Assembly (NCBI RefSeq): GCF_006517435.1
Contig: NZ_VHQG01000002.1
Location: 286,655 to 350,654, forward strand
Source: Schumannella soli
GTDB lineage: Bacteria > Actinomycetota > Actinomycetes > Actinomycetales > Microbacteriaceae
Length of the DNA: 64,000 nt
Reading direction: 5' to 3'
Shown: positions 17,605 through 26,193 of the stretch, piece by piece
Position numbering within the stretch: position 1 is the first letter of the stretch
Layout: each line of letters begins with the position of its first letter
Program-made: the position numbers and the translations under genes
The notes under the pieces: generated by a model
What the model saw: only the letters and a program-made list of their open reading frames with translations
What the model was told of the DNA's origin: nothing
The model's database searches: none

Positions 17605-18699
17605 ATGTCGATCCAGCGTGACGGCGGTGCCTCGCCGACGATCTCCGAGGTCGCGGCGGAGGCCGGGGTGGGGCGCGCGACGGTCGCCCGCACGCTCGGC
17701 GGATACGGCTCCGTGAGCCCGAAGACCCGCGAGGTGGTGCTCGCCGCTGCCCAGCGGCTCGGCTATCGCCCCAACTCCGTCGCTCGCAGCATGTCGACCG
17801 GCGAGACCCGCACTCTCGGCGTGGTTCTCGCGGATGTGGGGAACCCCTTCTTCGCCGGCGTGCTGCGCGGGATCGCCGATGCCGCACGCCGCGCCGACTA
17901 TGACGTGCTGGTGCTCAGCACCGACGAAGATCTGGCGCAGGAAGCGGCCGCCATCGACGTCCTCGTCGACAAGCGCGTCGACGGCGTCATCCTCGCGCCG
18001 GCAGCGGGGCGGCAGGCGCGCATGCCGCAGATCGACCTGCTCGAGCAGCGCGGCATCCCGCTCGTGCTGCTCGACCGCCTCGTCGACGCGGTGACCGCCG
18101 ATGCGGTGGTGATCAACAACCGCGAGGCATCACGCGAAGCGGTCGCGTCGCTGATCGAGGCGGGCCACCGGCGGATCGGCTTCGTGTGGGGGCCCGTCAC
18201 GACCGAGCCTGCCGCGGGCGCTGACGACCTCCGTCGCATCCTCGACAGCGCGCTGTGGAGCGACGGCGAGCGACTGCTCGGCTATCTCGAGGCGCTCGAG
18301 CAGGCCGGCATCCCCTTTGACACGTCGCTCGTGACCCACGTCGCGAAGCACGAATCGCAGGCCACCCGCGCCGTGCTGGGGATGCTGGCTCTGTCAGACC
18401 CCCCGACGGCCATCTTCGCGACCGAGACGGATGCGCTCACGGGCTCGTTGCGAGCGCTGCGGCAACGCGGGCTGCGGTGCCCCGACGACGTGTCGCTCAT
18501 CGGCTTCGACGACAGTTCGTGGGCGAGCGTGATGACGCCGGCGATGTCGGTCGTCGCGCAGCCGATGCACCAGCTCGGGAAACTGGCCGCGGAGTGCCTC
18601 CTCGCTCGGATGGCCGGTGGCGTCGCGCCCGTCGCCACCCATGTCCTCGAGGCCGACTTCGTTCGACGCGACAGCGTGGCGCCACCCCCGGCGAACTGA
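17605..18699 (+). CDS. LacI-family repressor of the fructosamine locus
   Basis: 364-aa regulator. The N-terminal helix-turn-helix (about 12-33) reads TISEVAAEAGVGRATVARTL, followed by a hinge and a periplasmic-binding-like effector domain (about 70-350). ATG 17605 is preceded by GGGGGAAGG. The two matching palindromes at 15607 and 18736 flank the operon segments and have the CG-centred symmetry typical of LacI sites, so this protein is the likely repressor of both, including its own unit. The inducer is presumably the imported fructosamine or its phosphate. It lies 34 bases downstream of the kinase gene. Confidence 0.9.
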   Translation: MSIQRDGGASPTISEVAAEAGVGRATVARTLGGYGSVSPKTREVVLAAAQRLGYRPNSVARSMSTGETRTLGVVLADVGNPFFAGVLRGIADAARRADYDVLVLSTDEDLAQEAAAIDVLVDKRVDGVILAPAAGRQARMPQIDLLEQRGIPLVLLDRLVDAVTADAVVINNREASREAVASLIEAGHRRIGFVWGPVTTEPAAGADDLRRILDSALWSDGERLLGYLEALEQAGIPFDTSLVTHVAKHESQATRAVLGMLALSDPPTAIFATETDALTGSLRALRQRGLRCPDDVSLIGFDDSSWASVMTPAMSVVAQPMHQLGKLAAECLLARMAGGVAPVATHVLEADFVRRDSVAPPPAN

Positions 18700-18735
18700 G
18701 TATCGGCAGCGCGAGACCTCGTTCTCGTCTCGGGG

Positions 18736-18765
18736 ATTGATACCGGTACCAGTTTTTCGTATAGT
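18736..18765 (+). promoter_or_regulatory. Promoter with LacI-type operator 2, upstream of the sugar ABC importer
   Basis: The palindrome ATTGATACCGGTACCAGT (18736-18753) contains the -35 hexamer TTGATA (18737-18742). A 17-base spacer separates it from the -10 TATAGT (18760-18765). A repressor bound here would cover the -35 element. This is the best-formed promoter in the window. Confidence 0.85.
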
Positions 18766-18860
18766 CGACGCACCCGGCCGTTTCGACGGTCGCCGAACCG
18801 ATCCAATGACGGGTCTGACGGGCGATGAGCCCGCTCGGCCCCCCACGACGGGAGTCGAGC

Positions 18861-20177
18861 GTGAACCCCACCAGAGCGACCACTGCGATCGCGGCCACCG
18901 GAATCCTCGCCCTGGCGCTCACCGCGTGCTCGGCGAGCGGCGGCAGCGCCGACATCACGGCGAAGCCCGACTTCTCCGGCAGCCTGAGCATCCTCACCGC
19001 CGGCGCCGGCGATCCGATGGCACCCTACTTCGAGGGGGTCGTGAAGGATTACCAGGCCGAGCACCCCGATCTGAAGATCACACTCGCCCAGGAGACCGAC
19101 GACAACGCGATCAAAGACAAGGAGAAGGTGCTCATCGGCTCGCAGTCGCTGCCCGATGTCTACTTCACCTACGCCGGCAACTGGGGTGAGAACTTCGCCG
19201 TCAACGGGCTCGCGGTCGACCTCAGCAAGCAGATCGCGCCGGGAACCGAGTGGGGCGACAGCTTCGGCACCGCCGCGCTCGACTCGTTCCGCTACGAGGG
19301 GAAGTACTACGGGGTGCCGTTCTACAACGACGCCAAGTTCATGGGCTACAACAAGCGCATCTTCTCCGAGCTCGGCCTCGAGGTGCCGTCGACGTTCGAC
19401 GAGCTGATCTCCGACTGCTTCACCATCAAGGCCGCCGGCCAGGTGCCCATCGCCTTCGGCAACAAAGACGGCTGGCCCGGGCTGCACTACCTCGGACAGC
19501 TCGTCGCCTACAACGTGCCGCGCGACACGATCGACGCCGATCTCGCCCCGAAGACGGCGAGGTACGACGACCCGGGCTATGTGACGGCGATGGAGCAGTT
19601 CCAGCGGCTGGTGACCGAGTGCACCGGTGACGGCAGCAACTCCAACGGCGTGACCTACACGACGGCCCAGCAGCAGCAGGCCACCGGCAAGGCGGCCATG
19701 TACTACCAGGAGCTCATCGAGTTCGACTCGGTGAACACGAGCGACAGCCAGCTGAACAGAGATGGCTTCGGGATCTTCCAGCTGCCCGCGCCCGACGGAG
19801 CCAAGGGCGACCCGGGCACCCTGCAGGGAGCGCCCGAGGGCTACATGATCAACGCCAAGAGCAAGAACGCACCCGTCGCGCTCGACTTCCTCAAGTTCCT
19901 CACCAACCGCGAGAACGCGACGACCCTCTCCTCGCCGCCGTACGGCCAGCCGAGCGCCGTCAAGGGCGTCGTGACCGAGGAGGTCGCCAGCCCCGCCGTC
20001 GCCGAGGGCGCCAAGCTCGTCGACGATGCGGAGTCGTCGTTCGCGTGGCTCGACATGGCGAATGTGCCCGAGGTCGCCGACTCGTGGGTCGCCGTCTCAG
20101 AGGGACTCGTCTCGGGCAGCCTCACTCCGAAGGCCGCACTCGCCGCCGTTCGTGCCGCGGCCGAGAAGGCGAAATGA
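18861..20177 (+). CDS. ABC importer substrate-binding lipoprotein
   Basis: Extracellular solute-binding protein, family 1 (sugar) type, about 438 aa. GTG at 18861 is preferred to ATG at 18825 because GGGAG precedes it and it gives a normal signal peptide with lipobox LTAC. The mature part starts in a Ser/Gly-rich linker. The long mixed alpha/beta body has typical PFYNDAKFMGYNK and GYMINAKSKNAPVALDFLKFLTN-like segments. It begins a unit with two permeases, transcribed from the operator-controlled promoter just upstream. The likely ligand is a fructosamine, judged only from the neighbouring FrlB and FrlD-like enzymes. Confidence 0.88.
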   Translation: MNPTRATTAIAATGILALALTACSASGGSADITAKPDFSGSLSILTAGAGDPMAPYFEGVVKDYQAEHPDLKITLAQETDDNAIKDKEKVLIGSQSLPDVYFTYAGNWGENFAVNGLAVDLSKQIAPGTEWGDSFGTAALDSFRYEGKYYGVPFYNDAKFMGYNKRIFSELGLEVPSTFDELISDCFTIKAAGQVPIAFGNKDGWPGLHYLGQLVAYNVPRDTIDADLAPKTARYDDPGYVTAMEQFQRLVTECTGDGSNSNGVTYTTAQQQQATGKAAMYYQELIEFDSVNTSDSQLNRDGFGIFQLPAPDGAKGDPGTLQGAPEGYMINAKSKNAPVALDFLKFLTNRENATTLSSPPYGQPSAVKGVVTEEVASPAVAEGAKLVDDAESSFAWLDMANVPEVADSWVAVSEGLVSGSLTPKAALAAVRAAAEKAK

Positions 20178-21157
20178 CGGCCCTGCAGGCCCCGACCGAA
20201 CTCCGCCCGACCTCGCTCGAGGAGGTCGGGCGGGGCCCAGCCCGCGTCTCTCGGCGGCGAGGGCCGGTCAGACCCGGCACCCGCGCGAGCGCGGGCGGCC
20301 TGATCTGGCTGCTGCCGGCGCTCGCGGTGCTGGCCGTCTTCGTCTACTGGCCGCTGACCCAGAACATCCTCTTCAGCTTCCTGAAGTGGAACATCTACAG
20401 CGGCGAGCAGACCTTCGTCGGCGGTGACAACTACGTCGCCCTCGCCGAGGATCCGATCTTCTGGAAAGCACTGGGCAACAACGTCTGGTACGCCGTCATC
20501 TCGATCGTGTTCCAGGTCTTCGGCGCCCTGGTGCTCGCCGCGATCGTCGAGAGCGTGCGCCGCGAGCGCTGGCGCAAAGCGCTGCGGGCGATCTACTTCA
20601 TCCCGTCGGCGATCTCGCTCACAGTCGCGGGCCTGCTCTTCTACTTCATCTACCAGCCGCAGACGGGCCTGCTCAACGTCTTCTTCGACAACCTCGGTCT
20701 CGGGCAGTTCTCGCAGGCGTGGCTCGGGCACGAGAGCACAGCGATCTTCGCGATCATCGCGATGAGCCAGTGGCAGGGCTTCGGTTACAGCGTCCTGCTG
20801 TTCTCGGTCGCGCTGCAGCGCATCCCACAGGAGCTCTATGAAGCCGCGCAGATCGACGGCATCGGCCCCGTCCGTCGCTTCTTCAACGTGTCACTGCCGC
20901 TCGTCCGCGAGATGACCGGCCTCATGATGATCGTCACCATCTCCGGCGCGTTCCAGGTCTTCAACGAGGTCATGGTGATGACCAGCGGTGGACCCAACAA
21001 CTCCAGCCAGGTGCTCGGCACCTGGCTCTATCACGCGGGCTTCGTCACGAACGACTTCGGGTCGGCAGCCGCGATCGGCGTCGCGATCTTCGTCATCACG
21101 CTGCTGCTCGCCGCCGCGCAGCTCGCCTACTCACGGAAGAAGAGGGTCGAATGGTGA
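20174..21157 (+). CDS. ABC sugar permease, MalF/UgpA type
   Basis: 327-aa inner-membrane permease with six predicted helices after a cytoplasmic leader of about 45 residues. The EAA loop is visible as LYEAAQIDGIGPVRRFFNVSLP. ATG 20174 overlaps the stop of the binding-protein gene by four bases, so the two are translationally coupled. It forms a heterodimer with the next permease. No ATPase gene is present nearby, so it probably uses a shared MsiK-type ATPase from elsewhere in the genome, as is common for actinobacterial sugar importers. Confidence 0.9.
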   Translation: MTALQAPTELRPTSLEEVGRGPARVSRRRGPVRPGTRASAGGLIWLLPALAVLAVFVYWPLTQNILFSFLKWNIYSGEQTFVGGDNYVALAEDPIFWKALGNNVWYAVISIVFQVFGALVLAAIVESVRRERWRKALRAIYFIPSAISLTVAGLLFYFIYQPQTGLLNVFFDNLGLGQFSQAWLGHESTAIFAIIAMSQWQGFGYSVLLFSVALQRIPQELYEAAQIDGIGPVRRFFNVSLPLVREMTGLMMIVTISGAFQVFNEVMVMTSGGPNNSSQVLGTWLYHAGFVTNDFGSAAAIGVAIFVITLLLAAAQLAYSRKKRVEW

Positions 21158-21987
21158 TCGTCGCCCGGCTGGGCCGAGGGATCAGGGCCGTACTGGTCTG
21201 GGTGATCCTGATCGCGCTCGCGATCGTCGTCATCTACCCGCTCGCGTGGATGGTGATGAACGCGCTGAAGACGAACGCCGAGCTGTTCGGCGACCCGTTC
21301 TCGCTGCCGTCGTCGCCGCTCTGGCAGAACTTCGCGACGGCATGGCGTCAAGGCGTCGGCGACTTCGTCGGCACCAGCGTCTCGCTCACGGTGCTCGCGA
21401 CGCTGCTGACCGAGCTGATCAGCGCCTGGGCCGCCTACGCGCTCACCCGCGTCAACATCCCGCTGAACCGCACCATGACGGTGCTCGTGCTCGCCGGGCT
21501 GATGCTCGCGCCGACGGTCGCGCTGATCCCACTCGTCAAGATGTTCCAGTCGCTCGGTCTCTACGATTCCTTCGCCGGGCTGCTGATCCTCTACACGGCT
21601 TTCCGCATCCCCTTCACCGTCTTCCTCATGCGCGCCTACATGCTCGATCTGCCGCGTGAGGTCGACGAGGCCGCCGCGCTGGACGGCGCATCGCGTGCGG
21701 CGACGTTCTGGCGCATCATCCTGCCGATGAGCATGCCCATCATCGCCACCACCATCGTGCTCAACGTGCTGCAGAACTGGAACGAGTACCTCTTCGCGAT
21801 GATCTTCACCAGCGGATCGGGCGTGCAGACCCTCCCGGTCGGCCTGTCCGATCTGATGTCGAAGAACGGCACGCAGTATCCCGTCGTCTTCGCCGGGATG
21901 GTCATCGCGGCGGTGCCGATGGTCGTGCTGTTCTTCGCCTGCCAGCGCTATTTCGTTCGCGGGCTCGCCGGGGGAGTGGGCAAGTAG
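21151..21987 (+). CDS. ABC sugar permease, MalG/UgpE type
   Basis: 278-aa permease with six helices. The EAA loop reads EVDEAAALDGASRAATFWRI, which would dock onto an ATPase. ATG 21151 overlaps the previous gene by seven bases and has AGAGGG upstream. It completes the importer with the binding protein and the MalF-like subunit. After its stop the strand continues into a separate MFS gene with its own promoter, so this is probably the last gene of the unit. Confidence 0.9.
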   Translation: MVIVARLGRGIRAVLVWVILIALAIVVIYPLAWMVMNALKTNAELFGDPFSLPSSPLWQNFATAWRQGVGDFVGTSVSLTVLATLLTELISAWAAYALTRVNIPLNRTMTVLVLAGLMLAPTVALIPLVKMFQSLGLYDSFAGLLILYTAFRIPFTVFLMRAYMLDLPREVDEAAALDGASRAATFWRIILPMSMPIIATTIVLNVLQNWNEYLFAMIFTSGSGVQTLPVGLSDLMSKNGTQYPVVFAGMVIAAVPMVVLFFACQRYFVRGLAGGVGK

Positions 21988-22034
21988 CCCCCGTCCGGCG
22001 GCACGACCGCCGATGCTCTCGGCCCCGCGATCAC

Positions 22035-22040
22035 TAGAGT
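22035..22040 (+). promoter_or_regulatory. Probable -10 (TAGAGT) of the MFS gene
   Basis: TAGAGT lies ten bases before the GTG start at 22051. The same TAGnnT pattern recurs directly before several other genes in the window. Confidence 0.45.
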
Positions 22041-22050
22041 CGGAAGCACC

Positions 22051-23265
22051 GTGAAGTCCTATCTCGACCTGCTGCGAACCTCGGGGGTCGGGCGCATCAT
22101 CGCCGCCCAGCTGACCGCCCGCTTCCCCTCCGGCATGCTCTCGCTCGCCTACCTTCTGCATGTCGAGCACCTCTTCCACTCCTACGGCGCCGCCGGCCTC
22201 GTGCTCGCGACCACCAGCGTCGGCCAGGCCATCTCCGGCCCGCTGACGAGTCGTTGGATGGGGCGCTGGGCGATGCGCCCGGTGCTGATCCTGACGACGC
22301 TCGTCTGCAGCGCGACGATGATCGTCGTCGCGCTGCTGCCCGCAGGCGTGCCGCTGCCCGTCTACATGGCCGTCGGCCTGCTCGGCGGCCTCGCCTTCCC
22401 GCCCGTGCAGCCGGCCGTGCGCACGATCTACCCGAAGATGGTCACCGCCCGCCAGCTCACGCCGCTGTTCTCGCTGGATGCGTCGGCGCAGGAGATCATC
22501 TGGGTCGCCGGGCCGGTCGTCACCACCTTCATCGCGACGCAGATCTCGACCGTGCTGGCGATCCTCATCGCCGCCGCCTTCTGCCTCGGCGGCGGAGCCT
22601 GGTTCATCTTCTCGCCCGAGGTCGGGCGCGTGCGCATCCCGCGCTCGAAGCGCGCCTTCGGCAAGGTGCTCACCCGGCCGACCGTGCTCGTGGTCACGGT
22701 CGTCGGCTTCGTGCTGATCGGCGCCTGCGCCGCGATCGAGGCCAGCGTGGTCGCGTCGTTCGGCGAGGGCAGCGTCGAGTCGGGCGCTGTGCTGGCCGTC
22801 TTCGCGCTCGGCTCGCTCGTCGGCGGTCTCGCCTTCGGCCACGCCCCCGTGGGCCGCTGGAGCCTCGCCCGCCGCATGATCGTCTTCGTCGTCGGTGCCG
22901 TGTTCTCGGTCATCGCGTGGGAGTTCTGGTCGCTCACCGCCGCCGTGCTCATCGCCGGACTCGCGGTCGCCCCGGCCCTCGCGGTCATGTTCGCCGCGGT
23001 GTCGTCGAGTGTGAAGTTCAGTGACACCGCTGAGGCCTACGGCTGGGTCGGCACCGGCCAGCTGATCGGCGCCGCAGCCGGCTCGGCGATCGCCGGCGTG
23101 ATGATCGACCACTTCGACGCCAAAGGCGGCCTCGCCGCCGCGGCCGGGTTCGCCGTCTTCGCCTTCCTCGTGCCGGTGATCTTCGTGAGAGCGCTGCCCG
23201 ACCTGCGGGGCCGCGACGCCTCGCCGATCCCCGACACCGAGCCGGTGCAGACGCTGCGTCCTTGA
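22051..23265 (+). CDS. Major facilitator superfamily transporter
   Basis: 404-aa membrane protein with about twelve helices and a short basic loop between the halves (about 190-205, RVRIPRSKRAFGK). The N-terminal half contains SRWMGRWAMRPV, a variant of the MFS loop 2-3 motif. The start is GTG 22051; TAGAGT stands ten bases upstream. It follows the fructosamine importer by 63 bases but has its own promoter-like element, so membership in that operon is doubtful. The substrate is unknown; it is not clearly a drug exporter. Confidence 0.82.
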   Translation: MKSYLDLLRTSGVGRIIAAQLTARFPSGMLSLAYLLHVEHLFHSYGAAGLVLATTSVGQAISGPLTSRWMGRWAMRPVLILTTLVCSATMIVVALLPAGVPLPVYMAVGLLGGLAFPPVQPAVRTIYPKMVTARQLTPLFSLDASAQEIIWVAGPVVTTFIATQISTVLAILIAAAFCLGGGAWFIFSPEVGRVRIPRSKRAFGKVLTRPTVLVVTVVGFVLIGACAAIEASVVASFGEGSVESGAVLAVFALGSLVGGLAFGHAPVGRWSLARRMIVFVVGAVFSVIAWEFWSLTAAVLIAGLAVAPALAVMFAAVSSSVKFSDTAEAYGWVGTGQLIGAAAGSAIAGVMIDHFDAKGGLAAAAGFAVFAFLVPVIFVRALPDLRGRDASPIPDTEPVQTLRP

Positions 23266-23414
23266 GTCCCGGCGATCGTCGGAGTCTGCTGCAACGGCCC
23301 GCACCGCCGCCGGTCCCGCTCCGACGGGTGGCGGCCGACGCGGTGATGTCCGACGCCATCAGTAGCGTTCGCGGGGGAACCGATCCCGCGTCCGCGTCTA
23401 GCGCTTAATCACTC
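23266..23414. other. Intergenic stretch before the nrd control region
   Basis: This is the upstream third of a 445-base gene-free interval. I see no gene, repeat or convincing hairpin here. The downstream part carries the DnaA-like sites, NrdR boxes and a leader of about 200 bases to the nrdA start; in that leader only the AAGGAGAA ribosome site is recognisable. Confidence 0.5.
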
Positions 23415-23420
23415 ACAGGG

Positions 23421-23460
23421 TGTGGAGAAACGCCGACAACTTATTCACATCTGTGGACGA
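23421..23460. promoter_or_regulatory. Cluster of three DnaA-box-like sites
   Basis: TTATTCACA (23441-23449, plus strand) fits the TTATNCACA consensus exactly. TTCTCCACA (minus strand, 23421-23429) and TCGTCCACA (minus, 23452-23460) each differ by one base from the actinobacterial form TTGTCCACA. The cluster lies directly upstream of the NrdR boxes. Confidence 0.55.
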
Positions 23461-23465
23461 CACGC

Positions 23466-23512
23466 CCACAAGATATTGGGGTCGATCCGGAATGGACCCC
23501 GATATATAGTGG
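23466..23512. promoter_or_regulatory. Pair of NrdR boxes over the nrd promoter
   Basis: Box 1 CCACAAGATATTGGGG (23466-23481) and box 2 CCCCGATATATAGTGG (23497-23512) are 15 bases apart (31 bases centre to centre), the spacing reported for NrdR pairs. Box 2 overlaps a -10-like TATAGT (23505-23510). NrdR binding would repress the reductase operon when dATP is high. Confidence 0.8.
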
Positions 23513-23710
23513 TCGAGCCGCCGGCCGCAGGCAGGGATCCGGGCTCGCGAGCGGCTTCCGAACCACCGAAGACCGGGTCAGCGCGGCAGCATCCGCACCG
23601 CAGGATCAGCGCCACCCGATCAGCACTTTTCGCACCACAGCTCAACTGCAGAGCACCACCACGAGCACCAGCCACTGGGGACGCGTCTCACGACGCAGAA
23701 GGAGAACGAG

Positions 23711-26188
23711 ATGGCCATCACCGTCGTTAAGCGCAACGGAGAGCGCGAGCCCTACGACGCGAACAAGATCAACCTGGCCATCGAGCACGCGAGCCGCGGA
23801 CTCGACGACAGCATCACCTGGGTCACCCAGATCGCCAGCGAGCTCGAGCTGACGCTCTTCGACGGCATCACGACACAGCAGCTCGACGAGGCCGTCATCC
23901 AGGTCGCCCTGCAGAACGTCAAGGACGACCCGCAGTTCGACACGGTCGCGGCCCGCCTGCTGCTCAAGACCATCTACAAGCGCGTGCTCGGCGACTACGA
24001 CACCGACGCCGAGCTCAAGGCGCTGCACGCCGAGCACTTCGTCGCCTACGTCAACCAGGGCGTCGACGAGCTTCTGCTCGACTCGCGCTTCACGACCGGC
24101 ATCTTCGACCTCGATCGCCTCGCGGCCGCCCTCGAGCCCGAGCGCGACAAGCTGCTCAAGTACATCGGCGCCGTCACCCTCAACAACCGCTATGGCATCA
24201 AGGCCCGCGACAACGAGCCGCTCGAGGTTCCCCAGTACTTCTGGATGCGCATCGCGATGGGCCTCTCGCTCAACGAGCCCGACGCCACCAGCCACGCGAT
24301 CGCCTTCTACGACAAGATGTCGAAGCTCGAGTACCTCGCGGCCGGCTCGACCCTCGTCAACGCGGGAACCTCCTACCCGCAGCTCTCCAACTGCTTCGTC
24401 ATGGAGATGCAGGACGACATCGAGCACATCGCCAAGAGCGTGCGCGACGTCATGTGGCTCACCAAGGGCACCGGCGGCATCGGCCTCTCCGTGTCGAAGC
24501 TGCGCGCCCAGGGCTCGCCCATCCGCTCGAACAACACCACCTCGACCGGCCCGATCCCGTTCATGCACACGATCGACTCGGTGCTGCGCGCGGTCAGCCG
24601 CGGCGGCAAGAAGTTCGGCGCCCTCTGCTTCTACATGGAGAACTGGCACCTCGACTTCCCCGAGTTCCTCGACCTGCGTCAGAACTCCGGCGATCCCTAC
24701 CGCCGCACCCGCACCGCCAACACCGCCGTCTGGATCTCGGACGAGTTCATGAAGCGCGTGCAGAACGACGAGGACTGGTACCTCTTCGACCCGCTCGAGG
24801 TCAGCGACCTCGGCGAGCTCTACGGCAAGGCCTTCTCCGAGCGCTACGCCGAGTACGCCGCCAAGGCCGAGGCCGGCGAACTCAACATGTTCAAGAAGAT
24901 CCGCGCCCGCGAGCAGTTCAAGGCGATCCTGATCTCGCTCCAGACCACCAGCCACCCGTGGCTGACCTGGAAGGACACGATCAACAACCGCGCCCTCAAC
25001 AACAACACGGGCACGATCCACCTCTCGAACCTCTGCACCGAGGTCTGCCTGCCGCAGGACGTCGACAACGTCTCGGTCTGCAACCTGGCGTCGATCAACC
25101 TGCCGCGCCACCTCGTGCGCGGCGAGGACGGCCAGCTCGGCTTCGACTGGGACCTCATCGCCGAGTCGGCGCGTCTGGCCGTGCGTCAGCTCGACAACCT
25201 GCTCGACATCACCCTGTCGAGCGTCGCCGAGGCCGACTTCTCGAACCAGCAGAACCGCGCCATCGGCCTGGGCGTCATGGGCTTCACCGACATCGTCGAG
25301 CGCCTCGGCATCTCGTACGAGTCGGAGGAGGCCTACGACCTCATCGACGAGATCATGGAGCACGTCTCCTACGCGGCCATCGAGGAGAGCGTCAAGCTCG
25401 CCGAGGAGCGCGGCTCGTACCCGAACTTCGCCGGCTCGCGCTGGTCGGAGGGCCTCGTGCCCTTCGACTCGATCGCCCTCACCGAGGCAGACCGCGGCAT
25501 GGAGATCAAGGTCGACCGCACCACGCGCCTCGACTGGGACGCGCTGCGCGCCAAGGTCAAGGGCGGCATGCGCAACGCGACGCTCATGGCGATCGCGCCC
25601 ACCGCATCCATCGGCCTCGTCGCCGGCACCACGCCCGGCCTCGACCCGCAGTTCTCGCAGATCTTCAGCCGCGCCACCAGCAACGGCAAGTTCCTCGAGA
25701 TCAACCACAACCTGGTGAACGCCCTCCGCGAGGCGGGCATCTGGGAGCAGGTGCGCGAGCGCATCCTGCGCAGCCAGGGCGACATCCAGAGCATCGAGGC
25801 GATCCCCGACGAGATCAAGAACGTCTTCAAGACGAGCTTCCAGCTCTCGCCCTACGCCTTCCTCGACGTCGCCGCGCGCGCGCAGAAGTGGGTCGACCAG
25901 GCGATCAGCCGCAACATGTACCTCGAGACGCGCGACCTCGGCGACATGATGGACATCTACTACGGGGCCTGGGAGCGCGGCGTCAAGACCACGTACTACC
26001 TGCACGTGAAGCCGCGTCACACCGCCGAGCAGTCGACGGTCAAGGTCAACAAGACCGAGGACCTGGATGCGCAGAAGACCGCCAAGCGCGGCTTCGGCGC
26101 CGCCGCCCCCGCCGTCGCGGGCGCCTCCTCCGAGGCTGCTCCGAGTGCGGCCCCGGCCCGTCGCGGATTCGGTGGACTGGGCAAGTGA
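23711..26188 (+). CDS. nrdA: Ribonucleoside-diphosphate reductase, alpha subunit (class I)
   Basis: 825-aa catalytic subunit that makes deoxyribonucleotides. An ATP-cone begins at residue 3 (VVKRNGEREPYDANKI) for dATP/ATP control. Active-site residues are present: Cys228 (SNCFVM), Asn440-x-Cys442-x-Glu444 (NLCTE), Cys457 (SVCNLASINL) and the radical-path pair Tyr762-Tyr763. The C-terminal 50 residues are an Ala/Pro linker with RRGFG repeats ending GGLGK, and no redox-active CxxC follows. A separate frame starting six bases after the stop supplies a CESCQ tail. ATG 23711 has AAGGAGAA upstream. Transcription is probably repressed by NrdR through the upstream boxes. Confidence 0.93.
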   Translation: MAITVVKRNGEREPYDANKINLAIEHASRGLDDSITWVTQIASELELTLFDGITTQQLDEAVIQVALQNVKDDPQFDTVAARLLLKTIYKRVLGDYDTDAELKALHAEHFVAYVNQGVDELLLDSRFTTGIFDLDRLAAALEPERDKLLKYIGAVTLNNRYGIKARDNEPLEVPQYFWMRIAMGLSLNEPDATSHAIAFYDKMSKLEYLAAGSTLVNAGTSYPQLSNCFVMEMQDDIEHIAKSVRDVMWLTKGTGGIGLSVSKLRAQGSPIRSNNTTSTGPIPFMHTIDSVLRAVSRGGKKFGALCFYMENWHLDFPEFLDLRQNSGDPYRRTRTANTAVWISDEFMKRVQNDEDWYLFDPLEVSDLGELYGKAFSERYAEYAAKAEAGELNMFKKIRAREQFKAILISLQTTSHPWLTWKDTINNRALNNNTGTIHLSNLCTEVCLPQDVDNVSVCNLASINLPRHLVRGEDGQLGFDWDLIAESARLAVRQLDNLLDITLSSVAEADFSNQQNRAIGLGVMGFTDIVERLGISYESEEAYDLIDEIMEHVSYAAIEESVKLAEERGSYPNFAGSRWSEGLVPFDSIALTEADRGMEIKVDRTTRLDWDALRAKVKGGMRNATLMAIAPTASIGLVAGTTPGLDPQFSQIFSRATSNGKFLEINHNLVNALREAGIWEQVRERILRSQGDIQSIEAIPDEIKNVFKTSFQLSPYAFLDVAARAQKWVDQAISRNMYLETRDLGDMMDIYYGAWERGVKTTYYLHVKPRHTAEQSTVKVNKTEDLDAQKTAKRGFGAAAPAVAGASSEAAPSAAPARRGFGGLGK

Positions 26189-26193
26189 GCGCG

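Noticed and set aside
23415..23470. A chromosomal origin of replication
   Set aside because: There are only three DnaA-like sites and no dnaA, dnaN, rpmH or AT-rich unwinding region nearby. A role in nrd regulation fits better.
23513..23710. Possible cobalamin riboswitch in the nrdA leader
   Set aside because: Only a CCACTG near 23673 resembles part of the consensus. The other conserved blocks are missing, and the NrdR boxes already explain control.
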